From: Allobaileyella intestinalis
GTDB taxonomy: Bacteria; Bacillota; Clostridia; Peptostreptococcales; Anaerovoracaceae
DNA: 64,000 nt
Direction: 5' to 3'
Assembly: GCF_009695865.1 (NCBI RefSeq)
Contig: NZ_VUNB01000002.1
Coordinates: 124,001 to 188,000, forward strand
The notes beneath the pieces were generated by a model. It was not told where the DNA came from, did no database searches, and worked only from the letters and a program-made list of their open reading frames with translations. A program made the translations under genes and the position numbers. Of the stretch, positions 33,518 to 43,352 are shown piece after piece. Positions within the stretch are counted from its first letter, which is position 1. Each line of letters starts with the position of its first letter.

Positions 33518-35581
33518 ATAGATTACAATAACAATTCTGAACCAAAACCGCTTTTTAGGAATATACAGTTATCCAAGGAGCAGCTGCAGGCCATTGAGCA
33601 CATCAAGGGCCCCCAGCTGCTTCTTGCGGTGCCGGGAAGCGGCAAGACTACAACCCTGACGGCCCGCATGGTTCACATGATAAGAGATGAGAGAATCAAT
33701 CCGGGAAATATTCTGGTCATCACCTTTACTAACGCATCGGCAGATGACATGAGAGACAGGTTTTTCCAGATGATCCATCAGGAAGGGGGAGAACTGCCAG
33801 GAAGCACCTATGGCAACGTAACTTTTTCCACTATAAATGGCCTCTGCCTCCGGATCTGTGCCAGCTATGCCAGAATTTACAACCGCCAGATTCCGGAACT
33901 GATCTCAGAACAGGACAGAAGGAGTCTTATTGCCAGTCTATACCGGCGTTTTTCTAATGACTATCCTTCTGACAGCGACATAAGGGATATCTCGCAGAAG
34001 ATAACTTTTATCAAGAACATGGGCATACCGGACAAGGACCTGGACAAGACAGGCTCCCTTGATGACAAAGAAGCAGAGATTTACAGGGAGTACTGCAGGG
34101 CCCTTAAGTCCAGAAGATTGATGGACTACGATGACCAGATAGTTTTTGCAGACCAGATAATGAGAGATCCAAGGTTCGCTGCTGTGGCAGACAGATACAG
34201 ATACAGGTTCCGGTGGATACTGGTGGATGAAGCCCAGGATACGTCAAAGCTTCAGCACCAGATTATCAGGAACCTGGCAGGCGGGAATCCCAATCTGTTC
34301 ATGGCCGGCGATGAGGATCAGAGTATATATGGCTTCCGTGCAGCCTGGCCAGATGCCCTCCTTCAGTTTGGGGAAACTTATGAAAATGCCAGTATTTTCA
34401 GACTTCAGACAAATTACAGATCCAGGAAAGAGATTGTGGAAGCTGCTTCATCGCTGATCTGCCACAACCAGAAGCGCTATGAAAAAAACATGGTGGCAGA
34501 CAGAAGTGAAGGAGGAGTCTGCAAGGCTGTAACTGTCAGAAAAAGAGAGGATCAGTATGACCAGATTCTGGATATCTTAAGAAAAAGCAGTGAAACTACA
34601 GCTGTTCTGTACAGAGACAATGCCAGCGGGCTGCCCCTGATCCTCCGCCTTGAGAAGGCCGGCATCCCATACCAGCTGAGAGGACAGGATGCCGGATTTT
34701 TTACGAATAAAATCGTAAGGGAAGTCCGGGACATTCTCACCTTCGCCCTTAACCCTGTGAATCCTCACATTCTTGAAAGAATCTATTATAAATTCGGAGT
34801 GAAGATATCAAGGAAGGCCCTTCACATGGCCATGGAAGAACCTAGGTGGGCAGGAGATGATCCCTATCTGGATGCTCTGGCCGATTCCCCGGCCCTTGGA
34901 AAGACTGGAAAGGAAGACTTGAAAGTCCTTCAGGACCAGTTCAGAATCATAAGGCAGAAAAATGATGCATCCTTTGCCCTCAGATGTCTCAGAAATGCCA
35001 TGTCTTACAGAAATGCTTCTAATGAAAAGCTTTACATACTCCAGGCACTGGCAGAAGAAGGAGAAACCATTCCGGAATTTTTCGGGAAGCTGCGGCGAAT
35101 GGCAGATGTTATGGAAAGAGGCTGCAATATAGAAAGCAGTGACAATGTTTCTGTGGTGCTGAGCACAATTCACGGCAGCAAGGGCCTGGAATACCCGGAA
35201 GTCATAATTATTGACGGTGTACAGGGGATTCTTCCGGGGAAAGACAGTGACGAAGAAGAAGAGAGGCGGATTTTCTACGTAGGCATAACCAGAGCCAGAG
35301 ACAGGCTGGTTATGATGAGATATGGAGACAGGGAAACTCCTTTTGTTGATCAGGCCCTGGGAATTAAAAAAGCAGGCCCTGTCAGGATAAGCGGGGCAGT
35401 CAGGAAGGAGGCAGAGACATACAGACCGGGAACTCTGGTGAATCACAAGAGCTTTGGAACAGGCAGGATAGTCAGCATAGACAAGGATGGCAAGGCGGAT
35501 ATTGATTTTGGAGGCCGGGGAAAGAAGAAAATGTCCCTTCAGGCATGCCTCAGCCTGGGAATTTTGAAAAAACAGTGCTAG
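33518..35581 (+). CDS. UvrD/PcrA-like ATP-dependent DNA helicase with apparent ATA start
   Basis: A superfamily I helicase of 687 residues. The Q-motif 'LSKEQLQAIEH' (about residues 18-28), Walker A 'AVPGSGKTT' (36-44), 'WILVDEAQDTS' (motif II), 'GDEDQSIYGFRAAWPDA' (motif III), 'VVLSTIHGSKGLEYPEVII' and 'EERRIFYVGITRARDRL' are all present. The first standard start codon in frame (GTG 33629) would cut off the Q-motif and half the P-loop. Upstream, the frame is open only back to a TGA at 33494. AGAGGA at 33505-33510 lies seven bases before ATA 33518-33520. So the real start appears to be ATA. Confidence 0.88.
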   Translation: MDYNNNSEPKPLFRNIQLSKEQLQAIEHIKGPQLLLAVPGSGKTTTLTARMVHMIRDERINPGNILVITFTNASADDMRDRFFQMIHQEGGELPGSTYGNVTFSTINGLCLRICASYARIYNRQIPELISEQDRRSLIASLYRRFSNDYPSDSDIRDISQKITFIKNMGIPDKDLDKTGSLDDKEAEIYREYCRALKSRRLMDYDDQIVFADQIMRDPRFAAVADRYRYRFRWILVDEAQDTSKLQHQIIRNLAGGNPNLFMAGDEDQSIYGFRAAWPDALLQFGETYENASIFRLQTNYRSRKEIVEAASSLICHNQKRYEKNMVADRSEGGVCKAVTVRKREDQYDQILDILRKSSETTAVLYRDNASGLPLILRLEKAGIPYQLRGQDAGFFTNKIVREVRDILTFALNPVNPHILERIYYKFGVKISRKALHMAMEEPRWAGDDPYLDALADSPALGKTGKEDLKVLQDQFRIIRQKNDASFALRCLRNAMSYRNASNEKLYILQALAEEGETIPEFFGKLRRMADVMERGCNIESSDNVSVVLSTIHGSKGLEYPEVIIIDGVQGILPGKDSDEEEERRIFYVGITRARDRLVMMRYGDRETPFVDQALGIKKAGPVRISGAVRKEAETYRPGTLVNHKSFGTGRIVSIDKDGKADIDFGGRGKKKMSLQACLSLGILKKQC

Positions 35582-35742
35582 TAAAATGACAGCTTACAGT
35601 TGTGCGAATTCACAAAACACAGCGGTCTGATTGTAGAAATAATCCATTGCAGGTTGCTTGAGATTGTTGGGGACAATGAATCTGTAAATCCACTGACTCC
35701 AGATACAACAGGTACAATCTGCCATGGCAGGAAGGTTACATC

Positions 35743-35771
35743 ACAGAGGGCGTTCGGTCCTCTGTTTTTTT
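35743..35771 (+). terminator. Terminator after the helicase
   Basis: CAGAGG (35744-35749) and CCTCTG (35759-35764) form a stem, extended by one pair each side, followed by seven T. The 160 bases before it hold no gene I can support. Confidence 0.8.
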
Positions 35772-35821
35772 ATATACCCTTACATATCGAAGGAAATCAG
35801 AACATATCAGAAGGAGTAAAT

Positions 35822-36739
35822 GTGAAAACACTGGTAGGAGGAATTCAAAAATTCTCAACGGAGGACGGCCCTGGCATAAGGACTACGATTTTCCTGAAGG
35901 GCTGTCCCCTGAACTGCCGGTGGTGCCACAATCCGGAACTCATAAGCCCGGAGCAGGAGCTGATCAGGATGCCAAACAGCTGTATCCACTGCGGTTACTG
36001 CATGGAAATATGTCCCCGAAAGGCCCTGTTTGTAGACAATGAGGGCAGGATAGATGTGGACAGGAACCTGTGTGATAAATGTATGAAGTGCGTAGAAGGA
36101 TGTTTTGCAGGAGCACTGAAACCAGTGGCGAGGGAGATGACCCCGGAAGAAGCTTTTGAAGAAGCCCTTCAGGACAAAGACTTCTACGATAACACAGGTG
36201 GCGGAATTACTTTGAGCGGCGGCGAGCTGCTGACACATCCCCAGTTCGTAAGGGAGATGGCAGATCTGGCGGAAAAGGAAGGAATAGGCCTCTGCCTGGA
36301 CACATCGGGCTTCGGTGACGGAGACTTTCTTCTGGAACTGGGATTGAGACCTGTGGTTACAGACATCCTGTACGACATCAAAGCTATTGATCCGGAGAAA
36401 CACAAAGAGCTTACCGGTCAGAGCAACCAGCTGATCATGAACAATCTCAGGAAGCTGGCCGGCCACCCGTCAGTGAGAGCCAAGATCCGCATCAGGATGC
36501 CGCTTATAGCCGGCCTGAACGACAGCCGGGAAGAAGGAGAGAAAACAGCGGAGTTCCTCAGCCAGCTGGAAATCAAGAAAGTCACCTTCCTTCCATATCA
36601 CGACCTGGGAGTAGCCAAAAAGAGAAATATTGGAGGACTTCAGGAGCGCTTTCAGCCTCCAGAAGACGAGAGACTGGAATATTTCAAGGAAGTATTTGAA
36701 AAAAAGGGAATCGCCACGGAGATACTGGGGCGGCTGTAG
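35822..36739 (+). CDS. Glycyl-radical enzyme activating protein (radical SAM)
   Basis: A 305-residue radical SAM activase that installs the glycyl radical in a PFL-like partner. The radical SAM motif CPLNCRWC follows 'STEDGPGIRTTIFLKG'. Two ferredoxin-type clusters follow ('CIHCGYCMEICP' and 'CDKCMKCVEGC'), as in activases of the HPAD, glycerol or choline lyase type. 'TLSGGELLTHP' is conserved. AAGGAG lies five bases before the GTG at 35822; the open frame further upstream overlaps the terminator. Its presumed partner, the next gene, is truncated. Confidence 0.92.
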   Translation: MKTLVGGIQKFSTEDGPGIRTTIFLKGCPLNCRWCHNPELISPEQELIRMPNSCIHCGYCMEICPRKALFVDNEGRIDVDRNLCDKCMKCVEGCFAGALKPVAREMTPEEAFEEALQDKDFYDNTGGGITLSGGELLTHPQFVREMADLAEKEGIGLCLDTSGFGDGDFLLELGLRPVVTDILYDIKAIDPEKHKELTGQSNQLIMNNLRKLAGHPSVRAKIRIRMPLIAGLNDSREEGEKTAEFLSQLEIKKVTFLPYHDLGVAKKRNIGGLQERFQPPEDERLEYFKEVFEKKGIATEILGRL

Positions 36740-36835
36740 AAAAATATTCACAAGGCGGCGGCATTACTGCTTCCGGCAGAGAAAGCCGGACCGCTGCGTA
36801 ACAGGAACAAGAGATTATTTTTAAAGGAGACAAAA

Positions 36836-38422
36836 ATGCTTTCACCAAGAATAAGCAGAATGAAGGAAAGACATCTGAATACCATTCCTTGTATAACCGC
36901 CGAAAGGCTGGTGCTCCAGACAGAGGCCTACAAGAAATTCGCCGGAGATGCGGTTCCCATCTTCAGGGCAAAGGTAGTCAGATACATAATGGAGAGGATG
37001 ACCACCTTGATTCTGGACGACGAGCTGATTGTGGGAACAGCCACAAATGCATACAGAGGAGCCAGCCTCCATCCGGAGTTTCAGTCCAGCTCCTGGTACA
37101 CCAGCGACATTGACGAGTTTTCCACCAGGAAGAAGGATCCCTATTACATTTCTCCGGAAGACAAGAAGACAATTCTGGAGACCCTGCCTTACTGGGAAGG
37201 AAAGTCCATGGAAGACCTGGCAGATCAGGTTATGCCGGCACATATCAAGGAACTGGAGAAAGACGATATTATCTGTGTAGGCCTTGAGAACGGCGTCTGC
37301 GGAGAGACCACGCCGGATCATGACAAGATCATGGAGCTGGGCCTCCGGGGCTACATGGATGAATGCCGCAGAAATATTGATGCTCACCTTCCTCAGACCC
37401 GTGAGGAACAGGAGAAGGTGGACTTCTGGAACGCATGCATCATCCAGTGCGAGGGGCTGATAACCTATGCTCACAGAATGGCAGAGGAGGCAGAGAGGAA
37501 GGCTTCTCAATGTGAAAAAAGTGATCCGGAAAGGGCGAAGGAACTGCGGCTGATCGCAGAGAACTGCCGGGTGGTTCCGGAAAATCCGCCTCAGACCTTC
37601 TATCCGTTCCTCTGCGTTCTCTTCGTGCTGCTGGTAATCCTTGGCATCGTGCCGAAGATGGGCGGTATCAAGAAGGCGTACGAAAGAGTTGCAACGACCG
37701 GTCAGCTGTGGCCTGAATCAAGTAACATGCAGAACCAGGGAGACGAGCTGGGAGAAGTTATGGGCGCCATTACTGACAACAGCAAGAAGGAGGAAAGAGA
37801 GGTAGAGCCTCATCTCTGGACCTTCATCGTTCCTATGCTGGTGGTTATAGTTTCAGCTCTCTGGCTGGACGATATTCTTTACGGCGTTACTCTTGGAATT
37901 GCCGTATGCTTCGTTACATATCTGCCAACAAGGGTGATGTCACTGAGTTCATTCTGTGACGCCTGCTACAAGGGCCTTGAGGACATGCTGTTCATTGCAG
38001 TAGTGCTGGTAACCTCTCTGTTCTACAGGGATTCCATCAATCTGGTGGGACTGCCTCACTACCTCATTAAAATTGCAGGACCTTATATGAACGCTGTATG
38101 GCTTCCGGCAATCGCCTTTATTCTTATTGGACTTGTATGCTTTGCAACTGGTAATATCTGGAGCGTTCCGGCTGTTTGCACACCGATCATCCTGCCTCTG
38201 GCAGTTTCAACAGGTGCCAGCATTCCACTGACCCTGGGAGCAATCATCTCAGCTGCATGCTTCGGAGCACAGGCCTGCTTCTATTCAGACGTTACGCTGC
38301 TGTCAGCCTCCGCATGCAGGATCAACAATGTGGACTATGCAGTGGCCCAGCTTCCTTACATAGGAATTGTTACAGCAATTTCCTTTGTGCTTTACGTTAT
38401 TGCAGGCTTTGCAATGGCTTAA
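36836..38422 (+). pseudogene. Fusion of a glycyl-radical enzyme N-terminus with an NhaC-like antiporter C-terminus
   Basis: One 528-codon frame joins two unrelated proteins. Residues 1-255 are the start of a PFL/diol-dehydratase-type glycyl-radical enzyme ('ERLVLQTEAYKKFAGDAVPI', 'PENPPQTF'); such enzymes are about 800 residues, and the catalytic cysteine and glycine loop are absent. From about residue 256 the frame becomes the C-terminal half of an NhaC-family Na+/H+ antiporter with several membrane helices ('FATGNIWSVPAVCTPIILPL', 'ACFGAQACFYSD'). The join, at about 37601, keeps the frame. AAAGGAG precedes the ATG. Neither half should work normally. Confidence 0.85.
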
Positions 38423-38456
38423 ATAATATAGTGAAAAGTGTATAATAAGACCAGAT

Positions 38457-38502
38457 AAATCTCATTTTGTGCGGAACCCTCCGCAGATAAATGGGATTTT
38501 TT
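38457..38502 (+). terminator. Terminator after the fusion gene
   Basis: An outer stem (AATCTCATT with AATGGGATT) encloses an inner stem (TGCGGA/TCCGCA); T-run at the end. Confidence 0.7.
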
Positions 38503-38568
38503 CATGAAGTAATTGAATTAATTAATACTAGAGATTGCTTATCAATAAGGATTTACAGGAGATGCTAA

Positions 38569-38973
38569 ATGACTAACCAAGAGAGAGCAGCCAGATTACA
38601 TGGCAATGGATATAACTGCTGCCAGGCAGTTCTGCTTACATTCTGCGATGAACTGGGAGTGGATCCGGTTACGGCCTTCAAGATAGGCGAAGGATTTGGC
38701 CTGGGCATGGGCGGAATGGAGAACACCTGCGGTGCACTGTCTGGAGCCATTATGCTTGCGGGACTGAAGAACAGCGACGGGGATCTGGACCACCCAAAGA
38801 CCAAGGCCGGCACCTACAGAATTTCAAGAGAACTTACAGAAGCCTTTAAGGAAAAGACCGGCGCTCTGGTGTGCAGGGATCTCAAGGGAATCGATACAGG
38901 GAAGGTGCTGTGCAGCTGCCCTAAGTGCATCGATTCTGCCGTTCAGATCGTTGAAGAAATACTGGGACTATAG
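38569..38973 (+). CDS. C_GCAxxG_C_C family protein
   Basis: A 134-residue member of the small redox family named after its pattern: paired cysteines in 'GYNCCQAVLLTFC', then 'NTCGALSGAIMLAGL', and later 'KVLCSCPKCIDSAV'. These proteins are likely metal- or Fe-S-binding but their function is not established. AGGAG precedes the ATG. No redox partner is adjacent. Confidence 0.9.
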   Translation: MTNQERAARLHGNGYNCCQAVLLTFCDELGVDPVTAFKIGEGFGLGMGGMENTCGALSGAIMLAGLKNSDGDLDHPKTKAGTYRISRELTEAFKEKTGALVCRDLKGIDTGKVLCSCPKCIDSAVQIVEEILGL

Positions 38974-39105
38974 GAAAATCCCCAGACTCATATTCTGGCG
39001 TATAGGGTGATATCCGGAAGGCCCCGGAGCACCAGGAATAAACAAGGCTTTGTCAGGAAACATAACCAAATAGCATGACAGCGCCGGAAGGCAGAAGGAC
39101 CTGAT

Positions 39106-40161
39106 ATGACCATAGCAATAAAACAGAGCTCATTTGGAAAAACCAGCCGCGGGCAGAATGTTACATCTTACAGAATCACCAATTCCCGGGGCCATTACAT
39201 CACCCTTCTGGACTACGGAGCAATCCTCAAAGATATAGTGGTTCCGGACAGGGCCGGCCGGCTGACAGACGTGGCTCTTGGATACGACTCCATTGGCGGC
39301 TACGAGAAAAACCCGCCTCACATGGGAGGAACCATCGGCAGAAACTGCAACAGAATAAGCTCTGGAGAATTTTCCCTGAGTGGAAAAAAATATAATCTTT
39401 CTTTGAACGATTCCGGGGTCAACAACCTTCACAGTGGGCCGGAAGGTTACGAGTTCCGCATGTGGAGCACAGCCATAGACAGGGAAAATGGAAGCGTTAC
39501 TTTTTCACTTGTCAGTCCTGATGGGGACCAGGGCTTTCCCGGACAGTTCAGAATAAACGTAACTTACAGCTTGTCAGAAGATGACAGGGTGACAATCCAT
39601 TATGAGGGTACAGCTTCTGAAGATACTGTTGTCAACATGACCAACCACAGCTATTTCAATCTTAATGGAGAGGGATCCGGTTCCGTGCTGGGCCACAGCC
39701 TGAGAATAATGGCCAGGGGATATACACCTGTAAACAGACATTCCATTCCCCTGGGCACCGTAGAACCTGTGGCTGGCACACCCCTGGATTTCCGAAAGCC
39801 CAAGGCCATAGGGCAGGACCTTGAGGCAGATAATGAACAGCTCCGGTTTACAGGAGGCTTTGACCACAACTTCGCATTAGATGGGGATGGGTTCCGGAAG
39901 GCTGCGGAAGCCGCTGGAGAAAGAAGTGGCATTACCCTGGCTGTTTATACAGACCAGCCGGGAATCCAGATGTATGCAGGAAACTACCTTTCTGTAGAGA
40001 ATGGCAAGAAAGGCCACGTGTACGGCAGTCACCACGGCTTTGCTCTGGAGACACAGCATTTTCCGGACAGCGTAAATAATACCCGGTTCCCATCAGTGAT
40101 TCTCAGAGCCGGGGAATTGTACAGCACCACAACCTGTTATCAATTTGGGGTAACCCATTAG
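39106..40161 (+). CDS. galM: Aldose 1-epimerase
   Basis: A 351-residue mutarotase interconverting alpha and beta hexoses. 'GGTIGRNCNRI' holds the first substrate-binding block, 'VNMTNHSYFNL' the catalytic histidine, 'GGFDHNFAL' the aspartate region, and 'PGIQMYAGNY' lies in the C-terminal half. No galactose operon is adjacent, so it is probably a general sugar gene. Confidence 0.94.
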   Translation: MTIAIKQSSFGKTSRGQNVTSYRITNSRGHYITLLDYGAILKDIVVPDRAGRLTDVALGYDSIGGYEKNPPHMGGTIGRNCNRISSGEFSLSGKKYNLSLNDSGVNNLHSGPEGYEFRMWSTAIDRENGSVTFSLVSPDGDQGFPGQFRINVTYSLSEDDRVTIHYEGTASEDTVVNMTNHSYFNLNGEGSGSVLGHSLRIMARGYTPVNRHSIPLGTVEPVAGTPLDFRKPKAIGQDLEADNEQLRFTGGFDHNFALDGDGFRKAAEAAGERSGITLAVYTDQPGIQMYAGNYLSVENGKKGHVYGSHHGFALETQHFPDSVNNTRFPSVILRAGELYSTTTCYQFGVTH

Positions 40162-40258
40162 ATCAAGACAGGACCCCATGGATACGGAGATTGAAGGAAG
40201 GGTGAAACTCTAAGATAGAAGCAAAAGATTTTCTTGGCAAAATCGGGAAGGAAGAAAA

Positions 40259-40915
40259 ATGATAAAGGCATGTATTTTCGATTTAGATGGAACTCTTACC
40301 AGAACTCAGGAGTCCATAGCTCGTCCCATTAACATGACCCTTAAATACTACGGACTGCCGGAACAGCCCGTTGAAGACTATAACTATTTTGCAGGAGACG
40401 GAATCAAAAATGCCCTTGAAAGGGCGCTGAAAGCCGCCGGAGACACAGAGGCAGCTCATCTGGAAGAGGGGCTTCCTATGTGCCGCAAGTGGATGAACGA
40501 GGATCCTCTGTATCACGTGGAGCCCTATCCCCATGTGATAGAGTCTCTCCATGCCCTTAAGGACAAAGGAATCAAGATTGCAGTTTTTTCCAATAAACCT
40601 CACGAAAGTGCGGTTAACGTGGTTGAGACGATTTTCGGAAAAGGGCTGTTCGACCATGTTCAAGGGCAGACCGACAGAATACCAATTAAGCCTGATCCTG
40701 CAGGAGTATATGAGATCCTTAAAGAATTTGGAGTGAAAAAGGAAGAATGTCTGTATTTCGGGGATACGAACACGGACATGATGACAGGTCACAATGCAGG
40801 CCTGTACACCGTAGGAGTTACCTGGGGGTTCAGGCCCAGAGCCGAGCTGGAAGAGTACAAAGCCGACTGCATAATAGATTCAGCGGCGGATATTCCTGGA
40901 TTAACTGATAAATAA
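40259..40915 (+). CDS. HAD-family phosphatase (phosphoglycolate phosphatase-like)
   Basis: 218 residues. The HAD nucleophile motif is 'FDLDGTLTRT' near residue 6; motif II is 'AVFSNKP', motif III lysine in 'PIKPDP', and motif IV 'YFGDTNTDMMT'. A helical cap domain lies between motifs I and II. The subtype fits Gph/PpaX. The start follows GGAAGGAAG. Confidence 0.9.
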   Translation: MIKACIFDLDGTLTRTQESIARPINMTLKYYGLPEQPVEDYNYFAGDGIKNALERALKAAGDTEAAHLEEGLPMCRKWMNEDPLYHVEPYPHVIESLHALKDKGIKIAVFSNKPHESAVNVVETIFGKGLFDHVQGQTDRIPIKPDPAGVYEILKEFGVKKEECLYFGDTNTDMMTGHNAGLYTVGVTWGFRPRAELEEYKADCIIDSAADIPGLTDK

Positions 40916-40932
40916 GTAATATAAGCAAAAGA

Positions 40933-40957
40933 AAAAGCCGCAGCTGTGCGGCTTTTA
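40933..40957. terminator. Bidirectional terminator between the HAD gene and smpB
   Basis: AAAAGCCGCA (40933-40942) and TGCGGCTTTT (40947-40956) pair perfectly around a four-base loop, with A and T ends, serving both converging genes. It touches the smpB stop codon. Confidence 0.88.
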
Positions 40958-41425
40958 TCGTCTTCGGGATTCTTTGATGGCCCGGTCCATTTTTCTGTCT
41001 GCGTCTTTCTTCGCAATAGTTGCTCTCTTGTCGTAGTTCTTTTTGCCTCGGGCAAGGCCGATTTCAACCTTTGCCCTTCCATCTTCGTTAATGTACATGG
41101 AGAGGGGAACGATGGTGAGGCTGGTGTTCTTAGTCTCTCCGTAAAGCTTGTTGATTTCCTTCTTGTGAAGCAGTAGCTTCCGGGGCCTCAGAGGTTCCAC
41201 GTTATATCTGTTTCCCTGCTCGTAGGGGGAGATGTGCATGCCGTAGATTATCAGCTCTCCGTTTTCCACCTTGGCATAACTTTCCTTGATGCTGACCTTC
41301 CCCGCTCTTACAGATTTGATTTCTGTTCCTGTAAGCACTATTCCCGCTTCGTAGGTGGCCTCTATGAAGTAGTCGTGGCGGGCCTTCTTGTTGGCTGCCA
41401 CCAGTTTTCTGGGTTTTCTTGACAT
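40955..41425 (-). CDS. smpB: SsrA-binding protein SmpB
   Basis: A 156-residue partner of tmRNA in ribosome rescue. '[19 protein letters not shown]' and '[19 protein letters not shown]' are diagnostic, and the basic tail ([18 protein letters not shown]) is the part that enters the ribosome channel. It lies about 31 kb from ssrA. Its direction follows lepB and rluA on the same strand. Confidence 0.97.
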   Translation of the reverse strand: MSRKPRKLVAANKKARHDYFIEATYEAGIVLTGTEIKSVRAGKVSIKESYAKVENGELIIYGMHISPYEQGNRYNVEPLRPRKLLLHKKEINKLYGETKNTSLTIVPLSMYINEDGRAKVEIGLARGKKNYDKRATIAKKDADRKMDRAIKESRRR

Positions 41426-41467
41426 TTCTTACACCTGTTATGGATCTTTGACTGATCCTGATCCCTG

Positions 41468-42022
41468 TTAAATTTTACCGAACTTGCTGAATGGATAGAG
41501 CCTGAATACAGCCCTGCCCTTGATGCTGGATGCGGAAACCGGCCCCACTTCGTCGCTGCGGCTGTCCACACTTACAACTCTGTTATCGCCCATGACGAAG
41601 TATTTTCCCTTCGGAACAGTATAGTTGTAGATCTGACCGGTAGTGTATCCGTCTTTTAGGTAAGGCTCGTCGTAGGCCCTTCCGTTAATGTAGACCTGAC
41701 CGTCGGAGATGGTGATGGTATCCCCGGGAAGGCCTATGACTCTCTTGATAAGCAGCTTTGGCTTGCCTCTGTCGTCCAGGAGCTGTGACTGGAAGATGAT
41801 TATGTCTCCCCGCTCAGGCTGGTGGTGCACATATGCCCGTTTGTACATTATCAGGTAGTCGTTGGGATTAAGGGTGGACTGCATGGATGTCTGCTTTACC
41901 ACCGTTGGCCTGATGAAAAAAAGAATCGCTGCAGCTATTATTGCTGCTATTACAATATCTTTCAGCAGGTCCAGTGCAACGGAGCCTCTTGATGGTTTAT
42001 TTGCTGTTTCGGAATTTGTCAT
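41468..42022 (-). CDS. lepB: Signal peptidase I
   Basis: A 184-residue membrane protease that removes signal peptides. One N-terminal membrane segment (about residues 18-38) is followed by the catalytic serine in 'QTSMQSTLNPNDYLI' and the lysine in 'LLIKRVIGLPGDTI'. 'VMGDNRVVSVDSR' is the last conserved box (usually 'GDNR..S.DSR'). It overlaps the end of rluA by 26 bases, so the two are probably translated together. Confidence 0.95.
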   Translation of the reverse strand: MTNSETANKPSRGSVALDLLKDIVIAAIIAAAILFFIRPTVVKQTSMQSTLNPNDYLIMYKRAYVHHQPERGDIIIFQSQLLDDRGKPKLLIKRVIGLPGDTITISDGQVYINGRAYDEPYLKDGYTTGQIYNYTVPKGKYFVMGDNRVVSVDSRSDEVGPVSASSIKGRAVFRLYPFSKFGKI

Positions 42023-43142
42023 TGTTTTTCTCGTTCCTTTGTGTGCGTGTTGATTTTTTCTTGTTCAGTGAATTTCCCCGGCTTTTACCGGAGGTGGTTT
42101 TTTCCAGTATATTAATAGCTTCTGTAAAAGTCTGGGGAAGGGGTGCTGTAAACTGGCGTCCCTCCAGATATTCCAAAGGTTCAGGGCAATTGTGAAACTG
42201 CAGCCTTGAACTGTGGAGCAGCTGGGTGGAAATGCCGGCTGAAGTCTTAAGGCGCCTGTTAAATAAAGAGGCTTCCCTGGTCTGATATTTAAAATCTCCT
42301 GCAAGGGGATGACCAATAGACGCCAGGTGAGCTCTTATCTGATGGGTTCGCCCGGTAACCAGCTGAATCTCCAGGAGTGTGGAGTTCTTCAGCTTTCGCA
42401 CCGGCACCACGATGGTTTCAATGTCTCTGGAACCGTCGGAATTAACGTGGCCCCTGAGATCTCCGGAAGAGACAACCTTGTCTTCTTTCAGATGGTCTAC
42501 AGAAAGATCTGAAATAGTGACCTTGTTTGTTCTCTCGTCCTTGGACAGGCTTCCTGTGAGAACCAGAGGCTGGTCCACATGACCATATACGATAGTGGTG
42601 TAGTACTTTGAAACATCTCCGCTGCGAATCATGGAATTAAGGGCCCGCAGTGCGGCGGCGTTCTTGCCGAAAAGAACCAGTCCTGTAGTGTTCCTGTCCA
42701 GCCTGTTGGCCGGTGCAGGTACGAAGGTCCGTGAGGAACCTGCCTTATATTCACCGGAAGCAATCAGGTAGTCAACGACCTGATTTGCCAGATGGTTCTT
42801 CTTCTCGGTGCTGTCGCCGTGAGTAAGAAGGCCAAAAGGCTTGTCGGCAATCAATATGTTTTCATCTTCATATACTACATGGAAATTTTTCTTTACTGAG
42901 TTCTTCCTCAGCTTCTCTTCCTTTGATACGGTGAGAGACTTCAGTGTCTCGTCGTCAAGGTAGAGGGTGAGCCGGTCACCTTCGCACAGGATGTATTCGT
43001 TTTTTCCCCTGTGGCCGTTGATCTTAAGATCCTTCCTTATTATCTTGTAAACAGAGCCCAGAGTGGCTTTGGAGAGATATTTCCTCATGAAACGGTCAAG
43101 GCGCTTTCCACCGTCATCAGGGCCGATGATTATTTCCTTCAT
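41997..43142 (-). CDS. RluA-family 23S rRNA pseudouridine synthase
   Basis: A 381-residue enzyme. The N-terminal S4 RNA-binding domain ('GGKRLDRFMRKYL') is followed by the synthase core, with the catalytic aspartate in 'NRLDRNTTGLVLFGK' and 'VTGRTHQIRAHLASIGHPLAG' near the end. The final 25 residues are very basic. It is RluC/RluD-like; the exact uridine is not inferable. The frame is open to 43226, but ATG 43142 follows AAAAGG and begins the S4 domain. Confidence 0.93.
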   Translation of the reverse strand: MKEIIIGPDDGGKRLDRFMRKYLSKATLGSVYKIIRKDLKINGHRGKNEYILCEGDRLTLYLDDETLKSLTVSKEEKLRKNSVKKNFHVVYEDENILIADKPFGLLTHGDSTEKKNHLANQVVDYLIASGEYKAGSSRTFVPAPANRLDRNTTGLVLFGKNAAALRALNSMIRSGDVSKYYTTIVYGHVDQPLVLTGSLSKDERTNKVTISDLSVDHLKEDKVVSSGDLRGHVNSDGSRDIETIVVPVRKLKNSTLLEIQLVTGRTHQIRAHLASIGHPLAGDFKYQTREASLFNRRLKTSAGISTQLLHSSRLQFHNCPEPLEYLEGRQFTAPLPQTFTEAINILEKTTSGKSRGNSLNKKKSTRTQRNEKNNDKFRNSK

Positions 43143-43279
43143 ATAAAACCTTTTTCGGAATTGAGTTTGAGTGTCCGGGAAGGCCTGTGTCCTGTTAATA
43201 TGAGGGCACAAAGGCTTCCATGCCATCTGCTGATTTTATCACTGCGGCTGCAGCATTGCAAATTCAAGGCATTGAGAGT

Positions 43280-43308
43280 TTGCAAAGAATTGGTGAAAAG
43301 TTTATACT
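43280..43308 (+). promoter_or_regulatory. Promoter for the 93-residue gene and pncB
   Basis: TTGCAA (43280-43285), 17-base spacer, TATACT (43303-43308), 45 bases before the ATG at 43353. Confidence 0.65.
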
Positions 43309-43352
43309 AAGCGGAGTATACATGGTATTGCTTTGCAGGTAAGGAGGAAGGA

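Noticed and set aside
35600-35821. Extended N-terminus for the glycyl-radical activase
   Set aside because: The frame runs through a terminator hairpin, while GTG 35822 has an ideal AAGGAG and begins the conserved domain.
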